Source of the DNA: Amycolatopsis vastitatis
Lineage (GTDB): Bacteria > Actinomycetota > Actinomycetes > Mycobacteriales > Pseudonocardiaceae
DNA: 64,000 nt
Assembly (NCBI RefSeq): GCF_002234595.1
Contig: NZ_NMUL01000069.1
Location: forward strand, 19,970-83,969
Direction: 5' to 3'
Shown piece by piece: positions 7,495 through 15,467 of this stretch. The first letter of the stretch is position 1. Every line of letters begins with the position of its first letter. The notes under the pieces were generated by a model. It saw only the letters and a program-made list of their open reading frames with translations. It was not told where the DNA came from and did no database searches. Both the position numbers and the translations under genes were made by a program.

Positions 7495-8882
7495 TCGCCG
7501 GGGCGGGCCTCACCGGCGACGGTGAGGCCCGCCGCCACGACGGCTGGCTCTTCGGGGGTCCGGGTGGCGGAGCCCCCGGCCCGAGGCGAAGCCTCGGATG
7601 ACACTGCGTCCCGCGGGTGCTGCACCGAAGCCAGGCTGAGGATGTCGCGGCCGAACAGCGCCTGCGTCAGCCACACCGCGAGGACCCGGGCCTTGCGTTC
7701 CCAGGTCGGCACGGCCAGCACGTGGTAACCGCGGTGCATGAGCCACGCCGGGAGTCCCTTGACGACGAGCTTCCGGTACTGGAAGATCCCGCGCCCCAGG
7801 CCGAGGGTCGCGATGGCGCCCAGGCTGTGGTGGACGTAGTTCTTCGGCTCCCGGCCGCGCAGCGTCGCGATTATGTTGCGGGCCAGCAGCTTTCCCTGCC
7901 GGTAGGCGTGCTGGGCGTTGGGCACGGTGCGCGCGCCCGGGACCGGCGAGGCGAGGTCGGGCACCGCGGCGTCGTCCCCGGCCGCCCAGGCGTCGGCCAC
8001 GCCCTCGACCCGCAGATCCGGCCGCACGACGAGGTAGCCGCGCTCGTCGACGGGGAGGTCGGTGTGCCGGCCGACGACGGGGTTGGCACCGTTGCCGGCG
8101 GTCCAGACGATCAGCTCCGCGTCGAACTCTTCGCCGGTCGAGAGCGTCACGTGACCGTTCTTCGCCGACGTCACCAGGGTGTTCAGGTGGACGTGGGCGC
8201 CTCGCCGCTCCAGTTCCCGCACCACCCAGCGGCCCGGCCGGTCGGTGACCTCGGGCAGGATGCGGTCCGACGCCTCGACGAGGTGGAACCGCAGTTCGTC
8301 GCGGTGCAGCTCCGGGTAGCGCTCGAGCAACGCCGTCGCCAGCGACAGCAGTTCGCCGAAGCCCTCGACACCCGAGAAGCCGCCGCCGACGAAGGCGACG
8401 GTGAGCAGCTTCCGTCGTTTCGGGCCTGCGGGCAGCGCGGCGGCGCGGTCGAAGGCGGTGAGCAGCCGGTCCCGGATCGCGACGGCCTCTTCGACGTGCT
8501 TGAGGCCGATGGCCTGCTCGGCGATGCCGGGCACGGGCAGCGTGCGGGTGACGGCGCCGGCGGTGACGGCGATCAGGTCGTAGCTTCTTTCGAAAGCCTT
8601 CCCGTCGGGAGGCTGCACGGTGACGACACGGTGGGCGTGGTCGATGGCGGTGACCTTCCCGGCGACGATGTGCGTGCGGCGCAGGTGCCGCCGCAGCGAC
8701 ACGGCGGCGTGCCGCGCCTCGACCGAACCGGCCACGACTTCGGGCAGGAACGGCTGGTAGGTCAGGTAGGGCCGCGGGTCGACGAGGGTGACTTCGGCCT
8801 CGCCGCGACGCAGCTTCTTCTCCAGCTTCCAGGCGGTGTAGAAACCCGCGTAACCACCACCGACGATCAGGATCCGGCGCAT
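7422..8882 (-). CDS. Type II NADH dehydrogenase (NAD(P)/FAD-dependent oxidoreductase)
   Basis: A 486-residue flavoprotein that would pass electrons from NADH to quinone at the membrane without pumping protons. It shows an N-terminal FAD-binding GGGYAGF (8-14), a second dinucleotide fold FVGGGFSGVEGFGE (about 164-177), and the FAD-closing AWAAGDDAAVPD. GGGGA precedes ATG 8882. Towards the C-terminus the amphipathic membrane-anchoring region ends around SLASVQHPRD. The last ~65 residues are low-complexity and are encoded through a strong hairpin and 73 bp into the antisense 3' end of the peptidase gene, so this tail may be an extension by stop-codon loss. Confidence 0.9.
   Translation of the reverse strand: MRRILIVGGGYAGFYTAWKLEKKLRRGEAEVTLVDPRPYLTYQPFLPEVVAGSVEARHAAVSLRRHLRRTHIVAGKVTAIDHAHRVVTVQPPDGKAFERSYDLIAVTAGAVTRTLPVPGIAEQAIGLKHVEEAVAIRDRLLTAFDRAAALPAGPKRRKLLTVAFVGGGFSGVEGFGELLSLATALLERYPELHRDELRFHLVEASDRILPEVTDRPGRWVVRELERRGAHVHLNTLVTSAKNGHVTLSTGEEFDAELIVWTAGNGANPVVGRHTDLPVDERGYLVVRPDLRVEGVADAWAAGDDAAVPDLASPVPGARTVPNAQHAYRQGKLLARNIIATLRGREPKNYVHHSLGAIATLGLGRGIFQYRKLVVKGLPAWLMHRGYHVLAVPTWERKARVLAVWLTQALFGRDILSLASVQHPRDAVSSEASPRAGGSATRTPEEPAVVAAGLTVAGEARPGDQPANGLASIPQVWPAAGKVPEIR
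7502..7533. terminator. 14-bp perfect hairpin with a GCGA loop
   Basis: Arms 7502-7515 and 7520-7533 (core GCGGGCCTCACCG and its complement) are perfect and enclose the tetraloop GCGA, a stable GNRA type. It lies 7 nt after the peptidase stop and inside the reading frame of the opposing NADH dehydrogenase, so it terminates the peptidase mRNA while being coding on the other strand. Confidence 0.8.
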
Positions 8883-8998
8883 CTCGTCCCCTTTTCTCGC
8901 TTCACCCCCTGGACGAGCCGGCGGAGGAAGGTGTGACCGCGATGCGCGTCACAGCCGGGCCTGGCCGCAGTGGCCGGGTTCACGGCAGAATTCCGCGG

Positions 8999-9574
8999 AT
9001 GGCGCACACTGTCCGGCCCTTGGACGCCTCGACGTGGGACGCGTTCGCGGAACTCGTGGAGCGCAACAACGGGATCTTCGGCGGCTGCTGGTGCCTCGGG
9101 TTCCACCCCGAACGCGGTCAGCGGGGCCCGGTCCGCCGCGCGATCAAGGAGGAGCGGGTCCGGACGGGCGGCGCGCACGCCGCCCTCGTGCTGGACGAGC
9201 ACGGCGCCGCGCAGGGGTGGTGCCAGTACGGCGACCCCGGCGAGCTGCCCGGCATCAAGCACCGGCGCGAGTACGACAAGGACCCGCCGCCCCGGCCGGA
9301 CTGGCGGATCACCTGCGTCTTCGTCGACAAGAAGCACCGGGGTCACGGCATCGCCCGCGCGGCGCTGGAAGGGGCCCTCGACCAGATCGCCGGGGCCGGC
9401 GGCGGGCTCGTCGAGGCCGTCTCCGAGGTGACGGCCGGCCGCGACGCGCCGGCCAGGTTCCTGTTCAGCGCCACGGTGGAGCTGTTCGAGGAGCTCGGCT
9501 TCGCCCGCGGGCGCCAGGTCGGCGGGCACGCGTGGATCGTGAGCCGGGTGGTTCCGGGCCACCCGGTGGGGTGA
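8999..9574 (+). CDS. GNAT family N-acetyltransferase
   Basis: A 191-residue protein with a GNAT fold: FVDKKHRGHGIARAALEGAL is the acetyl-CoA pyrophosphate-binding block (V-x5-HRGHGIA) and FEELGFARGRQVGGHAWIV is the last beta-alpha-beta part. The N-terminal GIFGGCWCLGFHP segment is typical of a GNAT subgroup common in actinomycetes; substrate unknown. ATG 8999 has no Shine-Dalgarno sequence, but a CAGAAT -10-like hexamer ends 7 nt before it, so the mRNA is probably leaderless. It is divergent from the NADH dehydrogenase gene (116 bp). Confidence 0.8.
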   Translation: MAHTVRPLDASTWDAFAELVERNNGIFGGCWCLGFHPERGQRGPVRRAIKEERVRTGGAHAALVLDEHGAAQGWCQYGDPGELPGIKHRREYDKDPPPRPDWRITCVFVDKKHRGHGIARAALEGALDQIAGAGGGLVEAVSEVTAGRDAPARFLFSATVELFEELGFARGRQVGGHAWIVSRVVPGHPVG

Positions 9575-9582
9575 CCCCCGGC

Positions 9583-9628
9583 TTGACAGCGCGGCCTTCC
9601 GTCTCGCACTATGCGAACAAGTGTTCGA
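9583..9628 (+). promoter_or_regulatory. imuA' promoter with LexA (SOS) box
   Basis: TTGACA (9583-9588), an 18-bp spacer and CACTAT (9607-9612) are followed at once by GCGAACAAGTGTTCGA (9613-9628), which matches the mycobacterial SOS consensus TCGAACRNRTGTTCGA at 15 of 16 positions. LexA bound here would cover the transcription start. Confidence 0.85.
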
Positions 9629-9700
9629 TGATTGTCCTGGGTTCGCCTGTGGTTCGCGGGTGTCTCCGGTACGAGTACGTGGTGCTGGAGGTGAGCGGTC

Positions 9701-10417
9701 GTGGCGGTGCCGGAGGCGCTGGCCGGGCTGACGGCGATCCCCGGCGTCCGCACGGCGTCGCAGCTGCGCGCCCCGGACTGGGGTTCGGGCCCTGATCCGG
9801 GCCCGGACGGGTTGCTGGCGGTGCTGCCCGAGCTGGCGGGGCTCCTGCCCGACGGCGGGCTGCGGCGCGGCACCACGGTGGCGGTGCGCGGGGCGACGTC
9901 GCTGGTGCTGGCGCTCCTCGCGGCACCGACCCGCGAAGGCTCCTGGGCGGCGGTGACGGGACTGCCCGAGCTGGGCCTCGCGGCGGCGGCGGAGCTCGGC
10001 GTCGACCTGGAGCGGATCGCCCTGGTGCCCCACCCGGGCGCGGAGCTGGTGGCGGTGCTGTCGGCCCTGGTGGACGGCTTCGACCTGGTGGTGCTGGGCC
10101 CGTCCCTCGCGGGCGGCGCGCAGCCGCAGCTCGCCCGCAGGCTGGCCGGCCGGGCCCGCAACCGCGGCACGGTGGTGCTGACGGTCGGCCCCTGGCCGGG
10201 CGCAGACCTGGAGCTGACGGTGTCGGACCGCCGCTGGCACGGCCTCACCCAGGACGGCTACGGGCACTTGAAGGCACGCGACGTGGTGGCGACGAGCCGG
10301 GGCCGCGGCGCGGCCGCGCGGCCACTGTCAGTGCGGCTTCGGCTGCCGGGTCCGGGTGGTGCTGTCGTGGTGGCGGGCGGGCCTTCGGAGCGGTGGCTGG
10401 CCGGGGTGGCTGGGTGA
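9701..10417 (+). CDS. imuA': ImuA' accessory protein of the SOS mutasome
   Basis: A 238-residue RecA-like protein of the actinobacterial ImuA' group: a degenerate P-loop region (GGLRRGTTVAVRGATSLVLALLAAP, about 52-76), then GSWAAVTGLPELGLAAAAELGVDLERIALVPHPG and DLVVLGPS, which correspond to the RecA core without a clear GKT Walker A. GTG 9701 follows GGAGG with a 9-nt gap. In mycobacteria ImuA' connects ImuB and DnaE2 in DNA-damage-induced mutagenesis. The SOS box upstream, imuB downstream and dnaE2 7.5 kb away support the assignment. Confidence 0.88.
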   Translation: MAVPEALAGLTAIPGVRTASQLRAPDWGSGPDPGPDGLLAVLPELAGLLPDGGLRRGTTVAVRGATSLVLALLAAPTREGSWAAVTGLPELGLAAAAELGVDLERIALVPHPGAELVAVLSALVDGFDLVVLGPSLAGGAQPQLARRLAGRARNRGTVVLTVGPWPGADLELTVSDRRWHGLTQDGYGHLKARDVVATSRGRGAAARPLSVRLRLPGPGGAVVVAGGPSERWLAGVAG

Positions 10418-10553
10418 GCGGGGTGCTGCCCGCGGTGAGTGCGGCAGGTGCTGCGCGCCCGAGGTTCGTCGACCGGGACCCATCCCCCCGAACGTCGACC
10501 GATTTTCAATGCGCAACACGAGGTCGTTGGTGCCGACCGGCCTGGGCCGTGAG

Positions 10554-12107
10554 ATGAGCGGCGCTCCACGGTTGCTCGTGCTGTGGTGCCCGGACTGGCC
10601 CGTCGTCGCCGCGGGCGCCGCCGCTGGGACTCCGCCCGCCGCGCCGGCCGCCGTTTTCTCCGGCAACCGCGTTGTTGCCTGCTCCGCCTCCGCGCGCCGC
10701 GGCGGGGTCGGGCGGGGGATGCGGCGGCGGGATGCGCAGGCGCGGTGCCCGGAACTCGTTGTGCACCAACACGATCCGGACCGCGATGCCCGGCTGTTCG
10801 AACCCGTCGCCGCCGCCGTCGAGCGGCAGGCCGTCGGGGTCGAGGTCGTTCGGCCCGGCGTCGTCGCCGTGCCGGTCGGCGGGGCCGCCGGGTACTTCGG
10901 CGGGGAAGCCGCCCTCGCCGAACTGCTCATCGACGAAGTCGCCGCCCGAGCCGGAGTCGAATGCCAGGTCGGGATCGCCGACGGGCTCTTCGCTGCGACC
11001 CTCGCCGCCCGCCGCGCCGCCCTCGTGCCCGCCGGCGAAGCGGCGAAGTTCCTCGCGCCCCTGCCGGTCACCGAACTGAACCAGCCGGGCGATGACCGTG
11101 GCGAGCTCGTCGGCCTCCTGCACCGCCTGGGCCTGCGCACCCTCGGCGCGTTCGCCGCACTGGCCGAGCGCGACGTCGCGGGCCGGTTCCCCCGCGACGC
11201 CATCGTGGCCCACCGGCAGGCGCGCGGCCTGGCGGAACGGCCCCCGCTCCGCCGCGCCCTCCCGCCGGACCTGACGGTCACCGAGGAGTTCGACCACCCG
11301 CTGCACCGCGTCGACGAAGCCGCGTTCGTCGCGAAGACCCTCGGCGAACGCTTCTTCGCCGGGCTCGCGAACCACGGCCTCGCCTGCACCCGCCTGGCCA
11401 TCGTCGCCGTCACCGAAGCCGGCGAAGAACGCGTACGCGTCTGGCGCTGCGCCGAGCCCCTCACCGCCCGCTCGACGGCCGACCGCGTCCGCTGGCAGTG
11501 CGAAGGCTGGCTCACCGCCCGCGACCGGCCCACCGCCGGCATCGTCCGGCTGCGCCTCGACCCCGAAGAAGTCGTTGGCGGGCAGGCTCTGCAGCTGCAG
11601 CTCGGGTCGATGGGCCGCGACGCCGACGCCGCCGAGCGCGCCGGCCGTGCCCTGGTGCGGATCCAGGGCCTGCTGGGCCCGGACGCGGTCGTCACCCCGC
11701 TGCTGGACGGTGGCCGTGGACCCGCCGAGCGCGTCCGGCTCATCCCGTGGGGCGAGCCGCGTCGTCCCGTCACCGCGGACCGGCCGTGGCCCGGACGGCT
11801 GCCCGCGCCGTCGCCGACGGTGTTGTCCCCGCGGCCGGCCGTCGTGCTCGACGCGGTCGGCGACGTTGTCCGCTGCAGCGCGCGTGGTGAACTCGGTTAT
11901 CCGCCTGCTTTCGTTGCCGTTGACGGTGGTCCGTCGCTGCGTGTTCTCGGCTCGGCTGGTCCTTGGGTCTTGCGTCCGGCTCTTCCTTCGCGTCGTGAGC
12001 CGCTTCTTGTTCGGATCCAGGTTGTCTTGGACGGGGGTATCGCGTTGTTGCTCAAGGCTTTTGTCGGTGATGATCCACAGTGGACTGTTGAGGGCAGTTA
12101 TGATTGA
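10554..12107 (+). CDS. imuB: ImuB, catalytically dead Y-family polymerase-like protein
   Basis: A 517-residue Y-family protein. The N-terminal block that in DinB carries the first catalytic aspartate (VDMDAF-type) reads LVLWCPDWPVVAA here, so the polymerase site is lost, as expected for ImuB. Fingers/palm-like regions (FGGEAALAELLIDEVAARAGVECQVGIADGLFAATLAAR) and an HhH-like LHRLGLRTLGAFAAL follow, then the little-finger-like part and a C-terminal extension. ImuB is the beta-clamp hub for DnaE2 and ImuA'. ATG 10554 fits the family start; the frame stays open upstream (another ATG at 10509) with no clear ribosome site. Codons after about 11880 are markedly T-ending, unlike the rest. Confidence 0.88.
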   Translation: MSGAPRLLVLWCPDWPVVAAGAAAGTPPAAPAAVFSGNRVVACSASARRGGVGRGMRRRDAQARCPELVVHQHDPDRDARLFEPVAAAVERQAVGVEVVRPGVVAVPVGGAAGYFGGEAALAELLIDEVAARAGVECQVGIADGLFAATLAARRAALVPAGEAAKFLAPLPVTELNQPGDDRGELVGLLHRLGLRTLGAFAALAERDVAGRFPRDAIVAHRQARGLAERPPLRRALPPDLTVTEEFDHPLHRVDEAAFVAKTLGERFFAGLANHGLACTRLAIVAVTEAGEERVRVWRCAEPLTARSTADRVRWQCEGWLTARDRPTAGIVRLRLDPEEVVGGQALQLQLGSMGRDADAAERAGRALVRIQGLLGPDAVVTPLLDGGRGPAERVRLIPWGEPRRPVTADRPWPGRLPAPSPTVLSPRPAVVLDAVGDVVRCSARGELGYPPAFVAVDGGPSLRVLGSAGPWVLRPALPSRREPLLVRIQVVLDGGIALLLKAFVGDDPQWTVEGSYD

Positions 12108-12195
12108 GACTTTCAAGATACGGCTTCGCCGTGCCGCCTTTCTCGTGGGGTGTTCCGCCGCTGTGACAGTTGGGTTTATCGCTACCTGTTCGTGT

Positions 12196-12224
12196 GATGA
12201 CAGGTGTTCGATTGCCGGTAATCT
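12196..12224 (+). promoter_or_regulatory. Leaderless promoter with a half-degenerate SOS box before the HNH remnant
   Basis: An ATGACA -35-like hexamer (12197-12202), 16-bp spacer and TAATCT -10 (12219-12224) end 6 nt before ATG 12231. The stretch 12196-12211 (GATGACAGGTGTTCGA) keeps the whole right half of the SOS consensus, 12 of 16 positions in total. Mycobacterial 13E12/DUF222 genes are known LexA targets, so this may be a decayed LexA site. Confidence 0.45.
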
Positions 12225-12230
12225 TGAGTT

Positions 12231-12694
12231 ATGACCGAACACGCGCTCTGGCAGTCTGATGCGGTGGCCCTGGCCGACCGTATCGGTGCGCTGTTCGCGT
12301 GCATCCGGTCCGCCGAAGCCGAACTGGGCGCGCTGCTGGTCGAGATCGAGCAGCGGGGTGTGCTGGAGCTGTTCGGCTACCGGTCTGTGCCCCGGTTGCT
12401 GGAGCATCTCGCGGATGTCCCGAAGTCTTCGGCTGAGCGGATGGTGAAGCGGGCGCGGGCGGTCAACCCCGGCCTGAGCCTGGATGGCACTCCGATTCCG
12501 GCCCTGGCGGCCGCCACGGGGGTGGTGGCCCGGTCGGGATGTGCGCCCACCACCACCGGCTGCTGCACCGCTCAGGATGGCAAGTCCGTATCCCCACCGA
12601 CGGCCTCCCCGAATTCCTCCCACCAGCCTTCCTGGACAAACAGCGAAAACCGAGGCGCAACAACCTGCACCAACCCTTGCCCTTCGCGGCATAA
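12231..12694 (+). pseudogene. DUF222/HNH endonuclease remnant with internal deletion
   Basis: Frame 1 from ATG 12231 encodes ~96 residues typical of the DUF222 (13E12) N-terminus: LADRIGALFACIRSAEAELGA, GVLELFGYRSVPRLLEHLADV, RARAVNPG, TPIPALAAATG. After about 12516-12538 this frame becomes nonsense. In another frame, 12539-12694 encodes the family's C-terminal HNH end (CAHHHRLLHRSGWQVRIPTD, then a tail ending PLPFAA and TAA). The middle ~250-350 residues, including most of the HNH motif, are therefore deleted and the flanks joined out of frame. The gene is surely non-functional as a nuclease; the N-terminal peptide could still be translated. Confidence 0.8.
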
Positions 12695-13058
12695 CCACAG
12701 CATGGGACAGGCCCGCAGCCACACGGCTACGGGCCCACACCCACACGCGCCAACGCCGGACCGACTCACCCAAGGATCCGCACTGCCACCGGCGAAGAGA
12801 CTCCAACACCGCTCACCGTCGGTGACGTGGAAGGCGATGACCAGGAATTCGGCTGTACCCGCGAGATCTTCCCGGCGGTGACGACCGTGGTCACCAACCC
12901 TCGCAGCCACCCGAAAGTGTGAGAAGGCCGCGCCCCATGAACACCCATTGTGCCGTGAATTCCCCGAACGAGAGGCGGCCATCAGACTTCCGGCCGATCG
13001 ACGCTGCCCCCGACCACCATCTATACCTGGGAATTCGCTGTCCGGAAAGGAAGTCGCC
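12695..13058 (+). other. Non-coding stretch between HNH remnant and decarboxylase
   Basis: About 360 bp of lower GC than its surroundings. I see no gene: short frames here lack family resemblance or codon bias. The last ~40 bp contain TATACC (13023-13028), a possible -10, and the GGAAAGGAAG ribosome site of the decarboxylase. The rest may be degraded DUF222 flank. Confidence 0.5.
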
Positions 13059-15362
13059 GTGGGTGGTTCGACGGTTCTGCTGGCGTTGGACGGCATCGCG
13101 CCCGGTTCGGTGCTCGATGCGCAACTGGTGCGGATCTGCGAACACCTCGCCGCGGACGGGCACGATGTCGTCCGCGCCGGCACCGATGACGACGCGCTCG
13201 CCCTCGTGCAAAGCCGGGCCGATCTCACCGCCGCGCTGGTGAGCTGGGACCTGCAGGCCCCCGATGGCGACCGGGAATCACCTGCCGAAGCCGTGTTGAA
13301 GGCCCTGGTCGGCCGGTTCACCCGGCTTCCCGTCTTCCTGGTGACCACTTCGACGTCGGTGGACGATCTGCCGCTGTGGGTTTCCGAAGTCATCTGCGGA
13401 TACGTGTGGCTGCTGGAGGACACGCCGGGGTTCATCGCCGGCCGGATCGGTGTCGCCGCGCGGCGCTACCGGGATGAAATACTGCCGCCGTTCTTCCGGG
13501 AACTCCGGCGGTTCGACGACACCCACGAATACTCCTGGCACACACCCGCCCACGCGGGCGGGGTCGCTTTCCTGAAATCGCCGGTCGGGCGGGCGCTGTT
13601 CGACTACTACGGTGAACGGCTTTTCCGCACCGACCTCTCGATTTCCGTGGCGGAGCTGGGCTCGCTGTTCGAACACACCGGGCCGATCGGGGACGCCGAG
13701 CGCAATGCCGCCCGGATCTTCGGTGCCGACCTGACGTACTTCGTGCTGCACGGCGATTCCACCGGCGACCGCATCGCCCTGCACGCCAGCATCGCCACCG
13801 ACGAGCTGGTGCTCGTCGACCGCAACTGCCACAAGGCGATCTACCACGGCCTGACGCTGACCGGCGGCCGCCCGGTCTACCTCGTGCCCACGCGCAACGG
13901 CTACGGGCTGATGGGTCCGATCCCGCCCGCCGCGCTGGGCCGGGAAGCGGTTGGCGACCTCGTGCCGCGCAGCCCGCTCGCGGCCGCGGCCGCCGCGCCG
14001 GAACCGGTGTACGCCGTCATCACCAACTCGACCTACGACGGCCTGTGCTACGACGCCGTCCGCGTCGCCGAGCTGCTGGGGGCCAGCGTGCCGCGGCTGC
14101 ACCTGGACGAGGCGTGGTTCGCCTACGCCCGGTTCCACCCGCTCTACGCCCGCCGCTACGGCATGGCCGTCGACGGCGACGCGGTGCCCGACGCCGTCCG
14201 GCCCACCGTGTTCAGCACCCAGTCCACCCACAAGCTGCTCGCCGCGATGTCGCAGAGCGCGATGCTGCACGTCAAGAACTCGCCCCGGTCGCCGGTCGAG
14301 CACCGGCAGTTCAACGAGACGTTCATGATGCACGCGACCACCTCACCGCTGTACCCGATGATCGCCGGGCTCGACGTCGCCGCCGGCATGATGGACGGGC
14401 CCGGTGGCCGGTGGCTGGTCGACGAGGCTGTCACCGAAGCCATCCGGTTCCGGCAGGCGGTCGCCCGCATCGGCCGCCGCATCGCCGCCGCCGGGGACCG
14501 GCCCGCGTGGTTCTTCGGCACGTGGCAGCCGGACGAGGTCGGCGATCCGCGCACGGGACAGCGCTACCCGTTCGCGGACGCCCCGCTGGACCTGCTGCGC
14601 ACCGAGCCCGCCTGCTGGAGCCTCGAACCGGGGGCGGCCTGGCACGGCTTCCCCGGCCTGGAGGCGGGCTACTGCCTGCTCGACCCGGTCAAGGTCAGCG
14701 TCACCTGCCCGGGCACCGACGCCGCGGGCACCGTGGCCGAGCAGGGCATCCCGGCGCGGATCCTCACCGCCTACCTCGAGACCCGGCGCATCGTCGTCGA
14801 GAAGACCGACGCGTACACCTGCCTGATCCTCTTCTCGATGGGCATCACCAAAGGCAAGTGGGGGACGCTCATCGACGGGCTCCTCGACTTCAAGGCGCTC
14901 TACGACACCGGCGCGTGCCTCGCCGACGTCCTGCCCGCCCTGGTCGAGGCGCACCCCGCCCGCTACGGCGACCTGACCCTGCGGGACCTGTGCGACCAGA
15001 TGCACGCCCACCTGCGCAAGAGCGACCTCATCCCGCTGCTCGACGCGGCGTTCACCCACCCGCCGCGCCCGGAGCTCACCCCGGCGCAGACCTACCAGCG
15101 CCTGCTGCGCGGCGGCACCGAGCCGGTCCGCCTCGCCGAGCTCGCCCACCGCACGGTCGCCACCCAGGTCGTCACCACGCCGCCGGGCATCCCGGTCCTC
15201 ATGCCGGGCGAGAACGCCGGCGGCCACGACGAGCCGACGCTGCGGTACCTGCGGGCGCTGGAGGACTTCGACCGGCACTTCCCGGGCTTCCCCAGCGAAA
15301 CCCACGGTGTCACGAGGGGCACCGACGGCGACTACTGGATCACCTGCCTCCGCGTCCCGTGA
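13059..15362 (+). CDS. Orn/Lys/Arg decarboxylase (AdiA-like, fold type I PLP enzyme)
   Basis: A 767-residue PLP decarboxylase of the large inducible class: an N-terminal receiver-like wing domain (~1-135), a PLP core and a C-terminal domain. Blocks resembling E. coli AdiA are HTPAHAGG (161-168), LVDRNCHKAIYHGLTLTGG (252-270), VYLVPTRNGYGLMGPI, the PLP-binding Asp350 in HLDEAWFAYA, and the Schiff-base Lys392 in STQSTHKLLA. The usual NGTSTANK loop reads HGDSTGDR here. GTG 13059 has GGAAAGGAAG 5 nt upstream. Product would be agmatine, cadaverine or putrescine with CO2; the substrate cannot be fixed from sequence. No antiporter gene adjoins it. Confidence 0.85.
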   Translation: MGGSTVLLALDGIAPGSVLDAQLVRICEHLAADGHDVVRAGTDDDALALVQSRADLTAALVSWDLQAPDGDRESPAEAVLKALVGRFTRLPVFLVTTSTSVDDLPLWVSEVICGYVWLLEDTPGFIAGRIGVAARRYRDEILPPFFRELRRFDDTHEYSWHTPAHAGGVAFLKSPVGRALFDYYGERLFRTDLSISVAELGSLFEHTGPIGDAERNAARIFGADLTYFVLHGDSTGDRIALHASIATDELVLVDRNCHKAIYHGLTLTGGRPVYLVPTRNGYGLMGPIPPAALGREAVGDLVPRSPLAAAAAAPEPVYAVITNSTYDGLCYDAVRVAELLGASVPRLHLDEAWFAYARFHPLYARRYGMAVDGDAVPDAVRPTVFSTQSTHKLLAAMSQSAMLHVKNSPRSPVEHRQFNETFMMHATTSPLYPMIAGLDVAAGMMDGPGGRWLVDEAVTEAIRFRQAVARIGRRIAAAGDRPAWFFGTWQPDEVGDPRTGQRYPFADAPLDLLRTEPACWSLEPGAAWHGFPGLEAGYCLLDPVKVSVTCPGTDAAGTVAEQGIPARILTAYLETRRIVVEKTDAYTCLILFSMGITKGKWGTLIDGLLDFKALYDTGACLADVLPALVEAHPARYGDLTLRDLCDQMHAHLRKSDLIPLLDAAFTHPPRPELTPAQTYQRLLRGGTEPVRLAELAHRTVATQVVTTPPGIPVLMPGENAGGHDEPTLRYLRALEDFDRHFPGFPSETHGVTRGTDGDYWITCLRVP

Positions 15363-15467
15363 TCTTTTCAAATCGCTCGCCGGTGCGTGTCGAGAACGGC
15401 CGGCCGGCTCCGACTCATGGGCACACCGGCGGCCGAAGGGGCCGCCACCAGGAGTGGAGCGCGAACG

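Noticed and set aside
10356..10553. N-terminal extension of ImuB to 10356
   Set aside because: No ribosome site, no similarity to ImuB N-termini, and it overlaps the end of imuA'; MSGAPRLLVLW at 10554 fits the family.
12919..13242. Short frame with ATG at 12937 ahead of the decarboxylase
   Set aside because: It runs out of frame into the decarboxylase and has no recognisable protein; the decarboxylase has a good ribosome site at 13044-13053.
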